This document shows, one piece after another, positions 46,935 through 60,255 of a DNA stretch of 64,000 nt (position 1 is the first letter of the stretch; each line of letters starts with the position of its first letter). The DNA lies in the NCBI GenBank assembly GCA_027924585.1, contig BSBM01000299.1:29054501-29118500 (forward strand), given 5' to 3'. A program made the translations under genes and the position numbers. This DNA is from Larix kaempferi (lineage: Eukaryota; Streptophyta; Pinopsida; Pinales; Pinaceae). The notes under the pieces are model-generated. The model had not been told where the DNA came from, made no database searches, and saw only the letters and a program-made list of their open reading frames with translations.

Positions 46935-49900
46935 TATATCCATCTAGAGCACATTTCAAGTTTTGTGTGCAATTTCAGCCTTTCAAACTCATGTCAGATT
47001 CCAAGCATTGTGTGCAATTTCACTTGATATCATTTTTAGTACAATTTATAAAGAAAATGAACCTGTGCTGGCCCATGTACTAGACAACTCTTCTAGTTTT
47101 AATAATTTAAACATAATACATTGCAAGTTCTCATAATTCATTACCCAATTTGATTATTTTAAAGTCAATCATACTTGGAGTAGTATTCTATTACTATGAA
47201 ATCCGGATGCCTTTGCTTTGGTGCTTCAGAAAGTTGGGGTTGATACTATTGATTGAAGTTTACATAGGAAGTTAGGTGTTCCTTTGGTGCAATACTTTGG
47301 AGCAGAAAAGAGAGTACTAATTATAATTTATAAATTTGTCTTTGTTAATAGGTTTAGAAAGGTGGAAGTAAAAACAATTGGGATAACATGTTATGGGTTT
47401 AAGTAACTTTCATGCAACATTGACTTTGTTGAGGTGATTTACTATTTGTTTGTATGCAGGCTGGTCTTCACTAACAAGGCACATGGATTATTTCTATTAT
47501 CTTATTTACAGTATTATTACCACAAATTATAACTACTTGTTTTTTGTTTAGTTCGTTGAAGACTGAGAAACATTGATAAGAACTTCTCTTTAGTAATGTT
47601 TATTTTTGGAAGCCTCTGAAAGCAAGCCCTTTACTTTCCTCTGTGCACAATCTATTGATAGCCCCTTAGACCCAAAATCCTTCCTCTGGTTTGATAGACC
47701 ACCACATGCAATAGGGATATCTAATTTGTCATTTTACTACTAATGTTTAGATATATAATTTGTCTTTTTACTACTAATGTTTTTTTTCACTCTAAGGTTC
47801 CTGCCTTGCATGATCTTCATGGAAGCAATAATTTTCTTAGTTTACTATTTTATCGCACCAAAAGCCTCTTTAGGATTTGATACACCATAATTTGTCATTT
47901 TACTACTAAAATGTATGTTTTCACTCCATGTTCCTACTTATATACTTGCATGATCTTCTTGGAAGCAATAATTTTCTTAGTTTACTATTTTATGTGCTGA
48001 TGGGTAGGGCAGACATCACTGATTCAATTTTTAATGTATGACATGCTCATCCTTTTTATGACTATGGTCATGAAAAGTTTTAAAGTTGCTGGGATGATTT
48101 TGACTACATAATAATATTAAATTATCTTTATTCTTTATTTTTATATTAAGAATAATATTAGATCAGCATCATTAAGAAAGCCTCTATTCACAAATTTAAT
48201 TGATTTGCTATAATAAAGAATATGAAAAAAAATATCATGATCCTTTATATCGTAAGATTTATTTTTAAAAGAAGCTATTATCAAAGTCTAAAAATCTTAT
48301 CTATGCATCCTAAAACTAATCCTATAATCTTAGATGCATCCTGAAACTGGTCTAATTATCTCTCATGATGTTGTTATTTGACTTTTCAATGACTTCATCT
48401 TCAGTTTTTTTAAGTTCCTAATTTACTTTAAGGTCTTCACTTGTTATTCTAGTGTCTTCATGCCGTGTATCTTCATCAAATTCCCTGATTTTATTCAGAA
48501 TAATAATATGCTTGATGCTCCCTTTTTCACTGTTGTAATCCAAAATCAGAATGTTGTTGTTCAAGGAGACTCAATTCTTTAGATAATGACCTGTTTTGAG
48601 TTTTAAACATATCAATTTTCATGTGCATGACTTGTAAACTGTAGTAAGAGTTCTTTTATTCATAGAAATTGTAGATCGCATGAAAGAGTTCTTTATTCAT
48701 AGAAATTGTTAAATGATGTGTGTATCAGATGAAAGAGTTCTTTAATTTTGGTTATTTAAACACAAAAGTAAACTTCAAAGAGTTTTTGTAAAAGAAATAT
48801 TAAACTGAAAAGTTAAAGGAGTGTTGGATACCACCTAAAAATGCACACTATTACAAATTCAATTTAGTCTTAATTTCAAAATGCAAAAGAATTATTGAAA
48901 ACACTATGCAAATGAGTTTTGAACAAATCAATACTACGCTTTCACTAGAAAGCAAGAAGCTGGCTTATCTAGAGCCTCCTGCATATATTTACCTCTGCTT
49001 CATAACTGGTGATCGAGTTCAGGTATCTATAATCTTCAGGACCAAAGAAGTGCTTCCATACATCCAGAAAAAATTATTTCCATCAATTTGCACCAAAAGT
49101 CTTAGCGTCAATTTCAAACCATATTGTTGAGAGAAATGTGAACCCTCTTTCATGCTCGATCTCTTCTTCAGCAAACAACGCAAACACAGATGCAATACAA
49201 GATTCCTCAATTGGATGCTGTGACGATTGTGTTTTGATACAAACAGGTTTTTCAGGCATCAGTGTACATAATATCAACTACAGTAAATAATATAAGTATC
49301 AGAGCATTCTGAGCTGATAGAAAAATGCTTGCTTCTAAAATGTGATTGTTTATGACAACACCATCCATGAATCATTGAACAACATTAGGATCAGGGACGA
49401 ATGGATTTGAGTGAGGCATCTGCTTCTCTGCGAATATGATTGTAAACTATGTCAGGGAGGAATGGATTTGAGTGAGGCATCTCCAGATCATATATATTAT
49501 GTCTACACATCTAAAGGAATAAAGTAAACTATTCAATAAAAGATATCAAGGTATCACGTCTAAGCCAGATAGATATATTAGGAGGTTAATTGATGAGTTT
49601 GAACAATAAAAATCAAAGGTAGTCAATATGATACAATAGAGACAACACATAGGTGCAATGAGGTAGTGAGATTCGGATTGAATCAAAGCACCGAAACCAA
49701 AAACAAGATGGAAAGGAAGAATACGACAGAAAAAAGAAAGGCGGAGAGTTATACTTCTGGCAATAGAAAAACACCAACCGCGGCCTATATTTAGGGCTTG
49801 ACAATGTCGTTTAGCGATCGACACACAAATTTGTTTGCTGAGGATCTTTACATTTGAAAAGAAAACGCCAGGAAGGATGTTTGATGGATGTATTAAAAAA

Positions 49901-50421
49901 TGGTGGTATCTCAGAGTCATTTGAGACAATTACGCACTGAAGACTTACCAATGAAAATTGCCACCGGAGCAGTGCATTGAATCCTTGTTATAGAGGTGAG
50001 CAACTTATAAGCTGTCCTTCCAAAGAAAAATACAGTTATCTGCATGCAACATAAGAAGGGGTTCAACAATAACACACAGAGATCACCACTCACAGAGATA
50101 AATCACAAAAAGAATAGGTAACGCAGTAACGTACTATAATAGGGATTCTCTTAAGGACTGGTAGAGTGAGCGAAGGCTGCAGGTAAGTTGGCAATTTATT
50201 AGAGGTGCTTTATTGAAAAATTTGTAGCGTTGCAATTGTGACTTAGAGTCATTTGCACCTACCATTGTCTTGACTTTAGATTTACCATTGTCAATGACTC
50301 TAGATTTGGAACAACAAATATATGCCATACACCAAGAGCATGGTGCAAATCATATTATCCAAGAATTGAGAGATCTTATGTTTCTAATGTTAGTGAAACC
50401 ATCTTCGTAATTAGTGTGCCC
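46935..50421 (+). other. Intron-like and non-coding sequence of copy B up to the copia insertion
   Basis: Colinear with copy A, with single copies of several units that are doubled there. No further EML exon is found on the plus strand. The minus-strand frames (49019-49277 and 49546-49929) are not conserved with copy A in their breaks. Confidence 0.5.
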
Positions 50422-50426
50422 TTTTG
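50422..50426. repeat. Left target-site duplication of the copy B copia element
   Basis: TTTTG, repeated at 56904-56908. Copy A shows the uninterrupted site (CCCCTTTTGGGCATCAC near 14255). Confidence 0.9.
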
Positions 50427-52722
50427 TGTTAATTTTTTGTGCAGCTGCGAGACCTATTCTTAGAGAGGATGGTACCCTAGTCAGTTAACTAGGGTTCCTG
50501 GTCAAATTAACCAGACAGAGTAATGAGTAAGACCCTAGAAGGTACCATAGGGCCCCCAGTTGTCTCCTGGGGTTCTTGGTCCAGGACCAAGCAAGTTGAT
50601 GCCATGGCAAAGTCCCTATCATGTGGCTAGGGCCCCTATTTGTCTCTAGGGTATTCTGGTCCAGAACCAGACAGTTTCTTGGTCACAATGACCAAGCAGA
50701 TCCTGCAGGTTGAGACAGAGACTTCCTAGGTCTTGCAGATGGTTGATCAACATTCAGCGTGGGACTGAATGCTCAGCTTGAGGTTGAGGACCATTCTCTG
50801 AGAGAATGGAGATCCTGGTCATGGACCAGATGGTTGATCAACATGTCCCAGTCTAGGACTGAAGTTCAGCCTTGAGCTGAAAGCCATTCATTGAGAATGG
50901 AAGATATTGTTGTCCCCTCTCCTAATCGGTTATTGCTAGGTTGCTTCTCAAGGGACTGGCCACCCCTTGACGATGTCCCTAGTATCTAACTCTTAGGAGC
51001 AGTATTAAGGACAAAAGGATTGTACCATCCGTTTGGATCTTCACCCTTATACAGTGATGACAAAATATATAAACTATGTATCTTGAGAGAGAGAAAAGTC
51101 TTTAGTCTTTATTGGTCCTATTTGATTGATTGTCCACCTTGGTCTTGTGGTTGTTGACTCATGGTCCTTTTCTTACTTGGTCCTAACACTCTCACTTATG
51201 TGCACATTTGACCGTGATGACTCCTACTTTACGGAGTGTATTTATCTACTTGATTTATGAAAGACCATTGGATATAGGACCCTTGACCCACTTATGATTT
51301 TGGTCTTTTTACCTTTTTTGAACCTTTGGACTTTTACTTTATGAAAAATTCATTAAATATTTATTTTTTAGTTTTATTAATAAAATCTTTATTAATAAAA
51401 TCTTTATTAATAAAAACTTTATGAATTTATTAATAAAGTTTTATTTTAAGTCTTATCCTTTTTATTTGAAAACTCTTGGACCATTGATACTCTACTTTTT
51501 ATTTTATTTATTATTTATTTATTTATTATTTATTTCTTATTATTCTTTTTTTTAATCCTAAGGTTTTATTATTATTTTAATCCTAAATTTTCTAAATCTA
51601 AAACTATATATAACTCTAATTCAACGAATGAAAAAAAACTTACGGTGAGCAAAATCTTCACGTCTACTCTTCTACTCGGGTCAATTGTTATTTCGACTTA
51701 TCTCAGCCATTGTTATTTCGGCTGTCTCACGGATTATTTCAGCCATTGTTATTTCGACTGTCTCACGTTTATCTCAGCAATTGTTCGACTGTCTCACGTT
51801 TATCTCAGCAATTGTTACTTCGGCTGTCTCATGGATTGTCTCAGCAATTGTTATTTCGACTGTCTCACGGATTATCTCAACAATTGTTATTTGTCTCAGC
51901 CTCACGGTTTATTTGTCTCAGCCTCACGGTTTTATCTGTCTCACTAATTTAGCAGTCTCACGTATCTATCTCCACGGCTGTCTCTCTATTCCTTCACAGG
52001 TTGCCTTCACGGCTGTCTCACTGTTTGCCTCAATCTCTCCTCGGGTTGCTTCACAGGTTATGCATTCTCAGCTTGTCTTTCATGATTGATCTCTACTCAG
52101 ATATATTTCTGCATAATTTATTTTATCTTATTCAGGACTGATTGATCTCTGCTCAGACCCACCTTACCTCTGCAATTTACTTCAGCTGTGTTTGACTTGT
52201 CTCTATCTGTGTGAGTTCTTATGCGTGGGAATTATTTATGTGCTTGACTTTCAAAGTCTGCTCCACCTATTTGTTTCTTTTATCCCTGTCATTTGCTTAT
52301 TGATCGAAGAACTCGAGATCTGTTTGTTTTTACCTGAACCTTTTCTCTCTCTCTAGGTACGTATATGGTTTAACCAGTTTGACTTGTCCTTTGAGTGACA
52401 AGATCAAACTCAGAAATATTTGAGTATAAGGCCGATCCAAATAATGGTTATAATTCTTTAATGCTACTTCTCATGTACATGACATTTGAAATTTAGTTTA
52501 CTATTCATGTCAGTTGAAATTTATTTTATATATTGTGCATTTGATGATTCTGGAGGACCAACTCTAATGCACTGACCAAATGGAGCATTAAGTTGAAAGA
52601 GATGAAAATTATGTTATTTCTGTTTTAATTTAGTTTAGATTTAATTAAGCATTACTTTTGTTTACATGTTCTTGTATCAAGTTTTTTTATGCGATAAAAC
52701 GTACATAACTTGATTTTTGAAA
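50427..52722 (+). repeat. 5' LTR of the copy B copia element (2,296 bp)
   Basis: It runs from TGTTAATTTTTTGTGCAGC to GATTTTTGAAA. The other LTR ends GATTTTTGACA, so the final CA is mutated here. A TATA-like AAAATATATAAACT lies near 51066, followed by AT-rich hairpin sequence (TTTATTAATAAA repeats, 51360-51440). A minisatellite follows at 51680-51900, with units of the form TCTCAGCAATTGTTATTTCG and GACTGTCTCACGGATTA. The long frames there come from this repeat. Confidence 0.92.
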
Positions 52723-52734
52723 TGGTATCAGAGC
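52723..52734 (+). promoter_or_regulatory. Primer-binding site of the copy B copia element
   Basis: TGGTATCAGAGC directly abuts the 5' LTR. Confidence 0.92.
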
Positions 52735-52845
52735 TTTAGGGTGTAGCTAATTCTGTTTTGTAGCCAACAGAAACTACATCGATCCTAAGACAAAGATCTT
52801 TACTTCACAGAAGCTTACTTGGCAAGTTGACTGTAAGGGTTTGAA

Positions 52846-54639
52846 ATGGCTTCCAACTCTGTAAAGGAAGAAGATAGGCTTGAAGGAGCCTCAAACTTTA
52901 ATGCATGGAAGGCCAGGGTCTTAAATATTTTGGAGGAAAATGATTTGGATGAATTGGTCACTAATGTTGTGGAAGAACCCACAACAGCTCAAAGAAGAGC
53001 AGCATTTAAGAAGAAGCAAGCTAAAACAAAGAGGGTGATTTTTGACTCAGTCAAAGATAATTTGATGCCTATAATAGCTCCTCTAAGGACAGCCAAGGAA
53101 TGTTTTGATGCCCTAGCTAATCTCTATGAGAAGAAGGCACCTGATCAAAAGAGGGTCTTGAAAAAGCAGCTTCGTTCATTAAAGATGGAGGATAAAGAAA
53201 CAGTTGCCTCTTTCTTCTCAAAGATTGCTCAGTTAAAAGATCAACTCATGGCAATTGGAGTTGAAGTAGATGATGATGATCTTGTGCAAACAGCTGTAGA
53301 TGGCCTCCCTACATCTTGGGAGACATTCCTTTGAGCAGTAAATGGAAGAGAAACTCAACCAAGCTTTGATAGATTATGGCATGATTGCCTAGAAGAAGAA
53401 GGCAGAATCCAGAGTATATCTGGACCTCAAACTAAAATGAACCTTGCTCTTACTGCCAAGACAAGGAGAGAAAGAAATTTCCCTCAGCACCAGAACAAAG
53501 GTAAGATACCTCAAGGTAATCACTCTCATAAGTCAAAAGTAAGTTGTTTTAAATGTAACAAGCTCGGTCATTATGCCAACGTTTGTAGAAATCCTCCTAA
53601 CAAGAATTGGCATAAAGGGAAGCACCATGCTTCAACTGCTATAGAAGAAGAAGAGCCTCAACAAAAGAAATCTAAAGTTGAGACCAAAGAAAAAGATCAA
53701 AAAGAGTACTACCTTATTTCAGCGCTCTCAGGTTCCATCTCCAACTCATCAGACTCATGGTGGACTGACAGTGGGGCCACCAAGCATATGACTCGATACA
53801 AACAGGCACTTGTAGGTTACAAGACCAAGAAGTTTAATACAAAAGTGGAGATGGGAAACAGAAGTACCCTTGAAATAAAAGGATTTGGTTCAACAGCCTT
53901 AAAACTCGATTCAGGTATGTTAATTCATGTTGAAGAAATTTTATATGTTCCTAGTTTAAAGAGGAATGTTCTTTCAGTGGCAATTTTAAAAGACAAGGGG
54001 TTCTCTATAGCCTTCTCAGAAGGAAAATCTTTAGTATGGACTAAAGGTGGAAATATGAGCTCAGCTTTTGAAATTGGTGTCCGTGAAGGAGACCTTTACA
54101 AGGTTTCAGGACATGTTGTTAAAGCTCTATTGAATAACCCTTGTCAAGTTTCAGAGATCAAGAGGGAGTCTTACAATGACTCAGACATAGAAGTCCATGA
54201 GACTTCTCATTCAAAGAAACAGAGGGAGAAGGCCAAGAAGCCTTCAGTTGATCTCACTAAGGAACCTTTTGTGGGGTTTCAAGGTTTCTCCAGTGAGAGC
54301 CATGTCACTCATTCAAGTTCAACCACGAATGTGGAGTTAGCCAAACTTCAAGTTTGGAACAATGTTTTTCAGTTGAAATTGGATAATGATATATGGAAAG
54401 TGATTCTCAGACAACAAGGGAAGTCAAGTGTAACTTCCATTTGGATCTTTAAGATTAAAGTGTTTGCTGACATTCAGAGTTCTTTGAAGCTCTCAGAAAT
54501 TCCTGTATTCTATGACAGGTTGTTTCACCATGACAAGGACATGGTGCAGTTGTCAGTTATGTGGGCTAAGCCTCTGTCCTTGACAAGCTTAGCGTTGCTG
54601 AGAATGTCTCTCTTGCTGAGAGGGAGTGTTAATTTTTAG
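52846..54639 (+). pseudogene. copia gag-protease fused to RT and RNase H remnants
   Basis: One frame with a single stop (TGA at 53332, in TFL-stop-AVNGRE). The gag part has ASNFNAWKARVLNILEENDL and LYEKKAPDQKRVLKKQL, the UBN2 gag pattern. The zinc knuckle CFKCNKLGHYANVC follows at about codon 235 and then the protease WWTDSGATKHMT, with an intact DSG, and EILYVPSLKRNVLSV. After about codon 430 a Ser/Lys-rich linker leads into WNNVFQLKLDNDIWKVI and TSIWIFKIKV, the start of copia RT. SEIPVFYDRLF then comes from RNase H. The frame crosses the polypurine tract and stops 13 bases inside the 3' LTR. The joints are in frame, so the deletion left a fused gag-protease protein. Confidence 0.85.
54618..54626 (+). 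promoter_or_regulatory. Polypurine tract of the copy B copia element
   Basis: GAGAGGGAG lies directly before the 3' LTR start TGTTAATT. Confidence 0.8.
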
Positions 54640-56903
54640 TGCAGCTGCGAGACCCATTCTCAGAGAGGATGGTACCCTAGTCAGTTAACTAGGGTTCCTG
54701 GTCAAGTTAACCAAGCAGAGTAATGAGTAAGACCCTAGAAGGTACCCTAGGTCCCCCAGTTGTCTCCTCGGGTTCTTGGTCGACGACCAAGCAGGTTGAT
54801 GCCATGGCAAAGTCCCTAGCATGTGGCTAGGGCCCCTATTTGTCTCTAGTGTATTCTGGTCCAGAACCAGACGGTTTCTTGGTCACGATGACCAAGCAGA
54901 TCCTGCAGGTTGAGACAGAGACTTCCTAGGTCCTACAGATGGTTGATCAACATTCAGCCTAGGACTGCATGCTCAGCTTGAGGTTGAGGACCATTCTCTG
55001 TGAGAATGGAGATCCTAGTCATGGACCAGATGGTTGATCAACATGTCCCAATCTAGGACTGAGGTTCAGCCTTGAGCTGAAAGCCATTCATTGAGAATGG
55101 AAGATATTGTTGTCCCCTCTCCTAATCGGTTATTGCTAGGTTGCTTCTCAAGGGACTGGACACCCCTTGATGATGTCCCTAGTATCTAACTCTTAGGATC
55201 TTCTCCCTTATACAGTGATGACAAAATATATAAACTATGTATCTTGAGAGAGAGAAAAGTCTTTGGTCTTTATTGGTCCTATTTGATTGATTGTCCACCT
55301 TGGTCTTGTGGTTGTTGTTGACTCATGGTCCTTTTCTTACTTGGTCCTAGCACTCTCACTTATGTGCACATTTGACCCTGATGACTCCTACTTTATGGAG
55401 TGTATTTATCTACTTGATTTATTAAAGACCATTGGATATAGGACCCTTGACCCACTTATGATTTTGGTCTTTTTACCTTTTGTTGGACCTTTGGACTTTT
55501 ACTTTATGAAAAATTTATTAAATATTTATTTTTTAGTTTTATTAATAAAATATTTATTAATAAAAACTTTATGAATTTATTAATAAAGTTTTATTTTAAG
55601 TCTTATTCTTTTTATTTGAAAACCCTTGGACCATTGGTACCCTACTTTTTATTTTAATTATTATTTATTTATTTATTATTCATTTCTTATTATTCTTTTT
55701 TTTTAATCCTAACTTTTTATTATTATTTTAATCCTAAGTTTTCTAAATCTATAACTATATATAACTCTAATTCAACCAATGAAAAAAAACTTACCGTGAG
55801 CAAAATCTTCACGTCTACTCTTCTACTCGGGTCAATTGTTATTTCGGCTTATCTCAGCCATTGTTATTTCGGCTGTCTCACGGATTATCTCAGCCATTGT
55901 TATTTCGACTCTCTCATGTTTATCTCAGCAAATTGTTATTTCGGTTGTCTCACGTTTATCTCAGCAATTGTTACTTCGGCTCTCTCACGGATTGTCTCAG
56001 CAATTGTTATTTCGACTGTCTCACGGATTATCTCAGCAATTGTTATTTCGAGCAGTCTCACGGTTTTATCTATGTATCTAGCTCACGGTTTATTTGTCTC
56101 AGCCTCACAGTTTTATCTGTCTCACTAATTTAGCAGTCTCACGTATCTCTCTCCACGGCTGTCTCTCTATTCCTTCGCGGGTTGCCTTCACGGCTGTCTC
56201 ACTGTTTGCCTCAATCTCTCCTCGGGTTGCTTCACGGGTTATGCATTCTCAGCTTGTCTTTCATGATTGATCTCTACTCAGATATATTTCTGCATAATTT
56301 ATTTTATCTTATTCAAGATTGATTGATCTCTGCTCAGACCCACCTTACCTCTGCAATTTACTTCAGTTGTGTTTGACTTGTCTATTTCTGTGTGAGTTCT
56401 TATGCATGGGAATTATTTATGTGCTTGACTTTCAAAGTCTGCTGCACCTATTTGTTTCTTTTATCCCTGTCATTTGCTTATTGATTGAAGAACTCGAGAT
56501 CTGTTTGTTTTTACCTGAACCTTTTCTCTCTCTCTAGGTACATATATGGTTTAACGAGTTTGACTTGTCCTTTGAGTGACAAGATCAAACTCAGAAATAT
56601 CTGAGTATAAGGCCGATCCAAATAATGGTTATAATTCTTTAATGCTACTTCTCATGTACATGACATTTGAAATTTAGTTTACTATTCATGTCAGTTGAAA
56701 TTTATTTTATATATTGTGCATTTGATGATTCTAGAGGACCAACTCTAATGCAATGACCAAATGGAGCATTAAGTTGGAAGAGATGAAAATTATGTTATTT
56801 CTGTTTTAATTTAGTTTAGATTTAATTAAGCATTACTTTTGTTTACATGTTCTTGTATCAAGTTTTTTTATGCGATAAAACGTACATAACTTGATTTTTG
56901 ACA
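54627..56903 (+). repeat. 3' LTR of the copy B copia element (2,277 bp)
   Basis: It matches the 5' LTR along its length, including the TATA-like site (about 55227), the AT-rich hairpin and the minisatellite (55825-56060), with indels in the last two. It ends TTTTTGACA and is followed by the target duplication TTTTG (56904-56908). Confidence 0.93.
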
Positions 56904-59900
56904 TTTTGGGCATCACAATTCCATTCTCTACTTAGTGAAAACCTTCACAAAAGGAGCATGTGTTAAAAGCAACTCTAGACATTCACTTTTTTTTTCCACA
57001 ATATATGGAAACACAAATAGATAAATTGTCACATGTTGATGACATACATGATGCAAGCAAGAGAGAGACCTATTATATTATCATCATTATTGTAGACTTC
57101 TTTGACACCAACATATAGCACTAGTCCCAATGTAGATTAGTTTGTTCCAATGCAGTAAGTTGTTCAACCACCTATGTCTTTTGGACGACTGCTAACACCT
57201 TAGTTGGTTATTGCATGACAACCTTAGAAAACAAACACTGTCTATTTTTTGAGGCCCAACTCATCACAATTCAATGCAATATCCTATAATTTGTAGTAAG
57301 ACTATAAATTGCATTATAACGGTTGCTTAATATTGACACAATGAATAAATACATACACCACCGAATTTTTTATAATGAGGCTCCTAAAGGAAAATTCTAG
57401 GTATTAATCCATGCAAATCCCTAGGGGTATTGGAATACTCATCATTCAACCCCATTGACCAATGAAGCTATATAACCTTCATTAAAATATATATGGAAAA
57501 CTATTAAAAATCCCATCCTAAAATTTTAGATGATGAAGAATTTGCAAAGATATATGTTGCAATGAACAAAAAGAGAAATGATTAGATTTCCATTTCCTTG
57601 GAAAATATTGCTTCACCTAACAATTTCGTTATTTGGTGAGCTATTGCAAAAAAGTATGCATTAACATACTATGTTAAATGCTTAAACCAACACACCCAAA
57701 ATCACGTGAAGCTATGGAACTAATGTAATATTTATGCATTGTCGCATAGTAATGGAAATTGATATATCTTTGTTGAACATGATTATGTGTGTGCTAAATT
57801 CATAAACAAAATGGAACCCTTGAGATGTACATTGTGCTCATGGGGATTACAACAATAACGATTAATTATCATCCCTAATATTACAAGTTTGCATGACACA
57901 TTGCGATCTTTGGTTAAATGTCCATAACCACTCACCTACAAATTATGGCATGTAATAGGGAGGAGGAAATTCCAACACAAATGTTCCAAGAGAAGATTGG
58001 GTAGAACGACATTCAATATCCTCTATGACCATATTGAGATGAATTCAACTAAAATACATTAGATTTAGATAATGGTTGGAAACTTTATATCGGTGACTAT
58101 TGGCAAAATGATTTCATACAACAAGAAAAGTTTTTTTTTTAAATGATGATGTGTTTACTTGACTTTAGTAGTCAAATTAATACACAAAGAGGGTCCCTTA
58201 TCCCACAAACAAGGGGGTCTCATACACCAATGATATTTGGTGTTTTCCTAGGCTATGACCTTAAAATTATATTATTATTATGAAGACACAGATTAAAAAA
58301 AAGGGTTTTCTTGAACATTTCAGCATCATAAACGTCAAATTCCAACACAATGACACATCTATAAATCACATTTGAATGGTTACTTTATATTCAATGTAAG
58401 TAACAAATACATACACTATTGTGGAGGATCTTCTCGAAGTAAATTGTGTATAAATTTTGCAACTTTTCAAATGTTTCGAGTGGACAATCCACCTATAATC
58501 AAAGGATTAGCCATAAGCATAGAATAATGGAGACGAGTAATCATTGAATGAGCTTAAACCTGTGTTAAATGGAAGTAGCCATTATACATAGGAATAAATG
58601 GCTAGTTGAATATTGTGATTTAACTAAAATAAGAAATGTTTCGTAAAATACCAATTGGATACGAATTGATAACAATGTTAAAATCGGATGTGAATGTGTT
58701 GAGAATGATGCGAAATGTGGCAGTCGAAGTGGAAGGCCTAAAACATCTAGATGTATAATGTGAGGCTGTGGATCATGAGCATATGATATATGAAACCACA
58801 TAATTAAGAAGCTCCACACTCCACACTAGATGTGGACATGTAGGATAGTATGTATTAGACTTGGGAATGTATTAGGGTAACAAGACTCTTATTAGGCCAC
58901 ATTCAACATGCATAACGTGTAAATGCATAAATGTAGAAAAGGAAAGAAAAACTGAGAAACTGGATTCCATAGGATGCATGATGTAGGGGTGCAGATTATG
59001 GGTATGTGATATATGACATATGAGAATAAATATTCTCTACACTTTTCACTAGATGTGAAGATGCAAGAATGCAAGGATTCAACTCGGGAATGTGGGAAAA
59101 GGAAACAAGACTCTTTGCACTTCTCATTCCATATACTGAATGCATAAATGTGGAATTGAAGAAAAGGAAAGAAAAAAATAGAAACAAGACTCCACATTCC
59201 ATAGTGGATGCTAGATGTGTGGATGTGGGAAAAATCATATACAAGATTTTGAAGGGAAACTCCATAATCAAAATAGTTGGTGAAAAGGGGAAGCAAAGGA
59301 AAATAATTAACAAGGTTCTTGAGATCACTTTCGTCCCTTATCTACTCAACAATTTTGTAAATTTTTGGTAATTTTATCTCTTTTGGAATATATATATATA
59401 CCAAAGAATAATAATAATTCATTAATTGTTTTATAATATTAAACAAACCATTTAATTTTTAGGTATAATGACTACCTCCATTTAGCACCTATTTAAACTC
59501 TTGTCCTCCCCCACAAAAAAAATACATATACTTGATATTCTTGAGAATCAAAGTATACAAAAACATTACATAAAGGTTTGTATCTAGCTGCAAACCGAAC
59601 TGAACCAGCCTTCCAACTTTATCTACATATTATCTTGCTTTACAAAAATTGTTCACCAATTTAAAATCCTTAAATGGTTGATATTCCCCATTATTCTAAG
59701 CTTATGACTAATTCCCCGATGATGTTGTAGTGTTTAGTGCCTACTTGAAATGGTGGGAAAGTTTCAAAGCTGTGCACATTTTATTTCTAGAAAAATCTTC
59801 TACAATTATGAGAAATTGTGAAATCTACATTCCTAGAAAGCATTTACACTATCGAATTATAGACAATTAGTCTCCCATAAACAAATATCCAGGTAGTGAT

Positions 59901-60255
59901 AAACATAAATACTCAGGGGTATGGGAATATTTAGTCTCCACCCCCAATTACAAAGAAGAAAACACCCATGAACTATTAAGAAACCTATTTATAACATTTT
60001 AGAATTATGACAAATTGGAAAAAACACAGTTTAGTGAACAAAATGGGTTATGATCAAATTTACAATTCCTTGGATAATATTGTTTCACTTAGTTATTCCT
60101 TTGTTGAGTGTTATGGTGATTCATGAAAAAAGTGCATACAAATAATGAGTTTTGAACACTTTCAATGGTGCACCCAAAATCATGTGAAGTTATGAGATCA
60201 ATTTAACAATTGGTGCATGTTCTTAGAGTAAAATTGATATACCTTTGAATATATC

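Larger units (their letters stand above)
50427..56903 (+). mobile_element. Internally deleted Ty1/copia element with 2.3-kb LTRs
   Basis: It has a PBS, a PPT, a 5-bp target duplication and an empty site visible in copy A. The internal region is only 1.9 kb: gag and protease are nearly intact, but integrase, most of RT and most of RNase H are deleted. The two LTRs differ at about 11 of the first 165 bases, so this insertion is older than the chromovirus if rates are equal. It would need helper proteins to move. Confidence 0.93.
42707..60255 (+). repeat. Copy B of the segmental duplication, with an internal copia insertion
   Basis: See copy A for the matching blocks. Without the 6.5-kb copia insertion, copy B is about 11.1 kb. 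It keeps the region after the LTR insertion point of copy A (continuing AATTTCACTGAATATAG at 60256), so the true right end of the duplication is unknown. Copy B lacks both palindromes. It has instead a tandem duplication of about 130 bases in the leader exon (45085-45300). Confidence 0.85.

Noticed and set aside
51645-52089. Overlapping long frames with Ser/Leu/Ile repeats (and the same at 55796-56133)
   Set aside because: They lie inside both LTRs of the copia element, are open in all three frames, and come from a minisatellite. No start context or domain supports a protein.
5212-60255. The A and B copies as LTRs of one giant retrotransposon
   Set aside because: There is no primer site after copy A, no purine tract before copy B, no TG...CA ends, and the sequence between them is a host-like gene with its own nested element.
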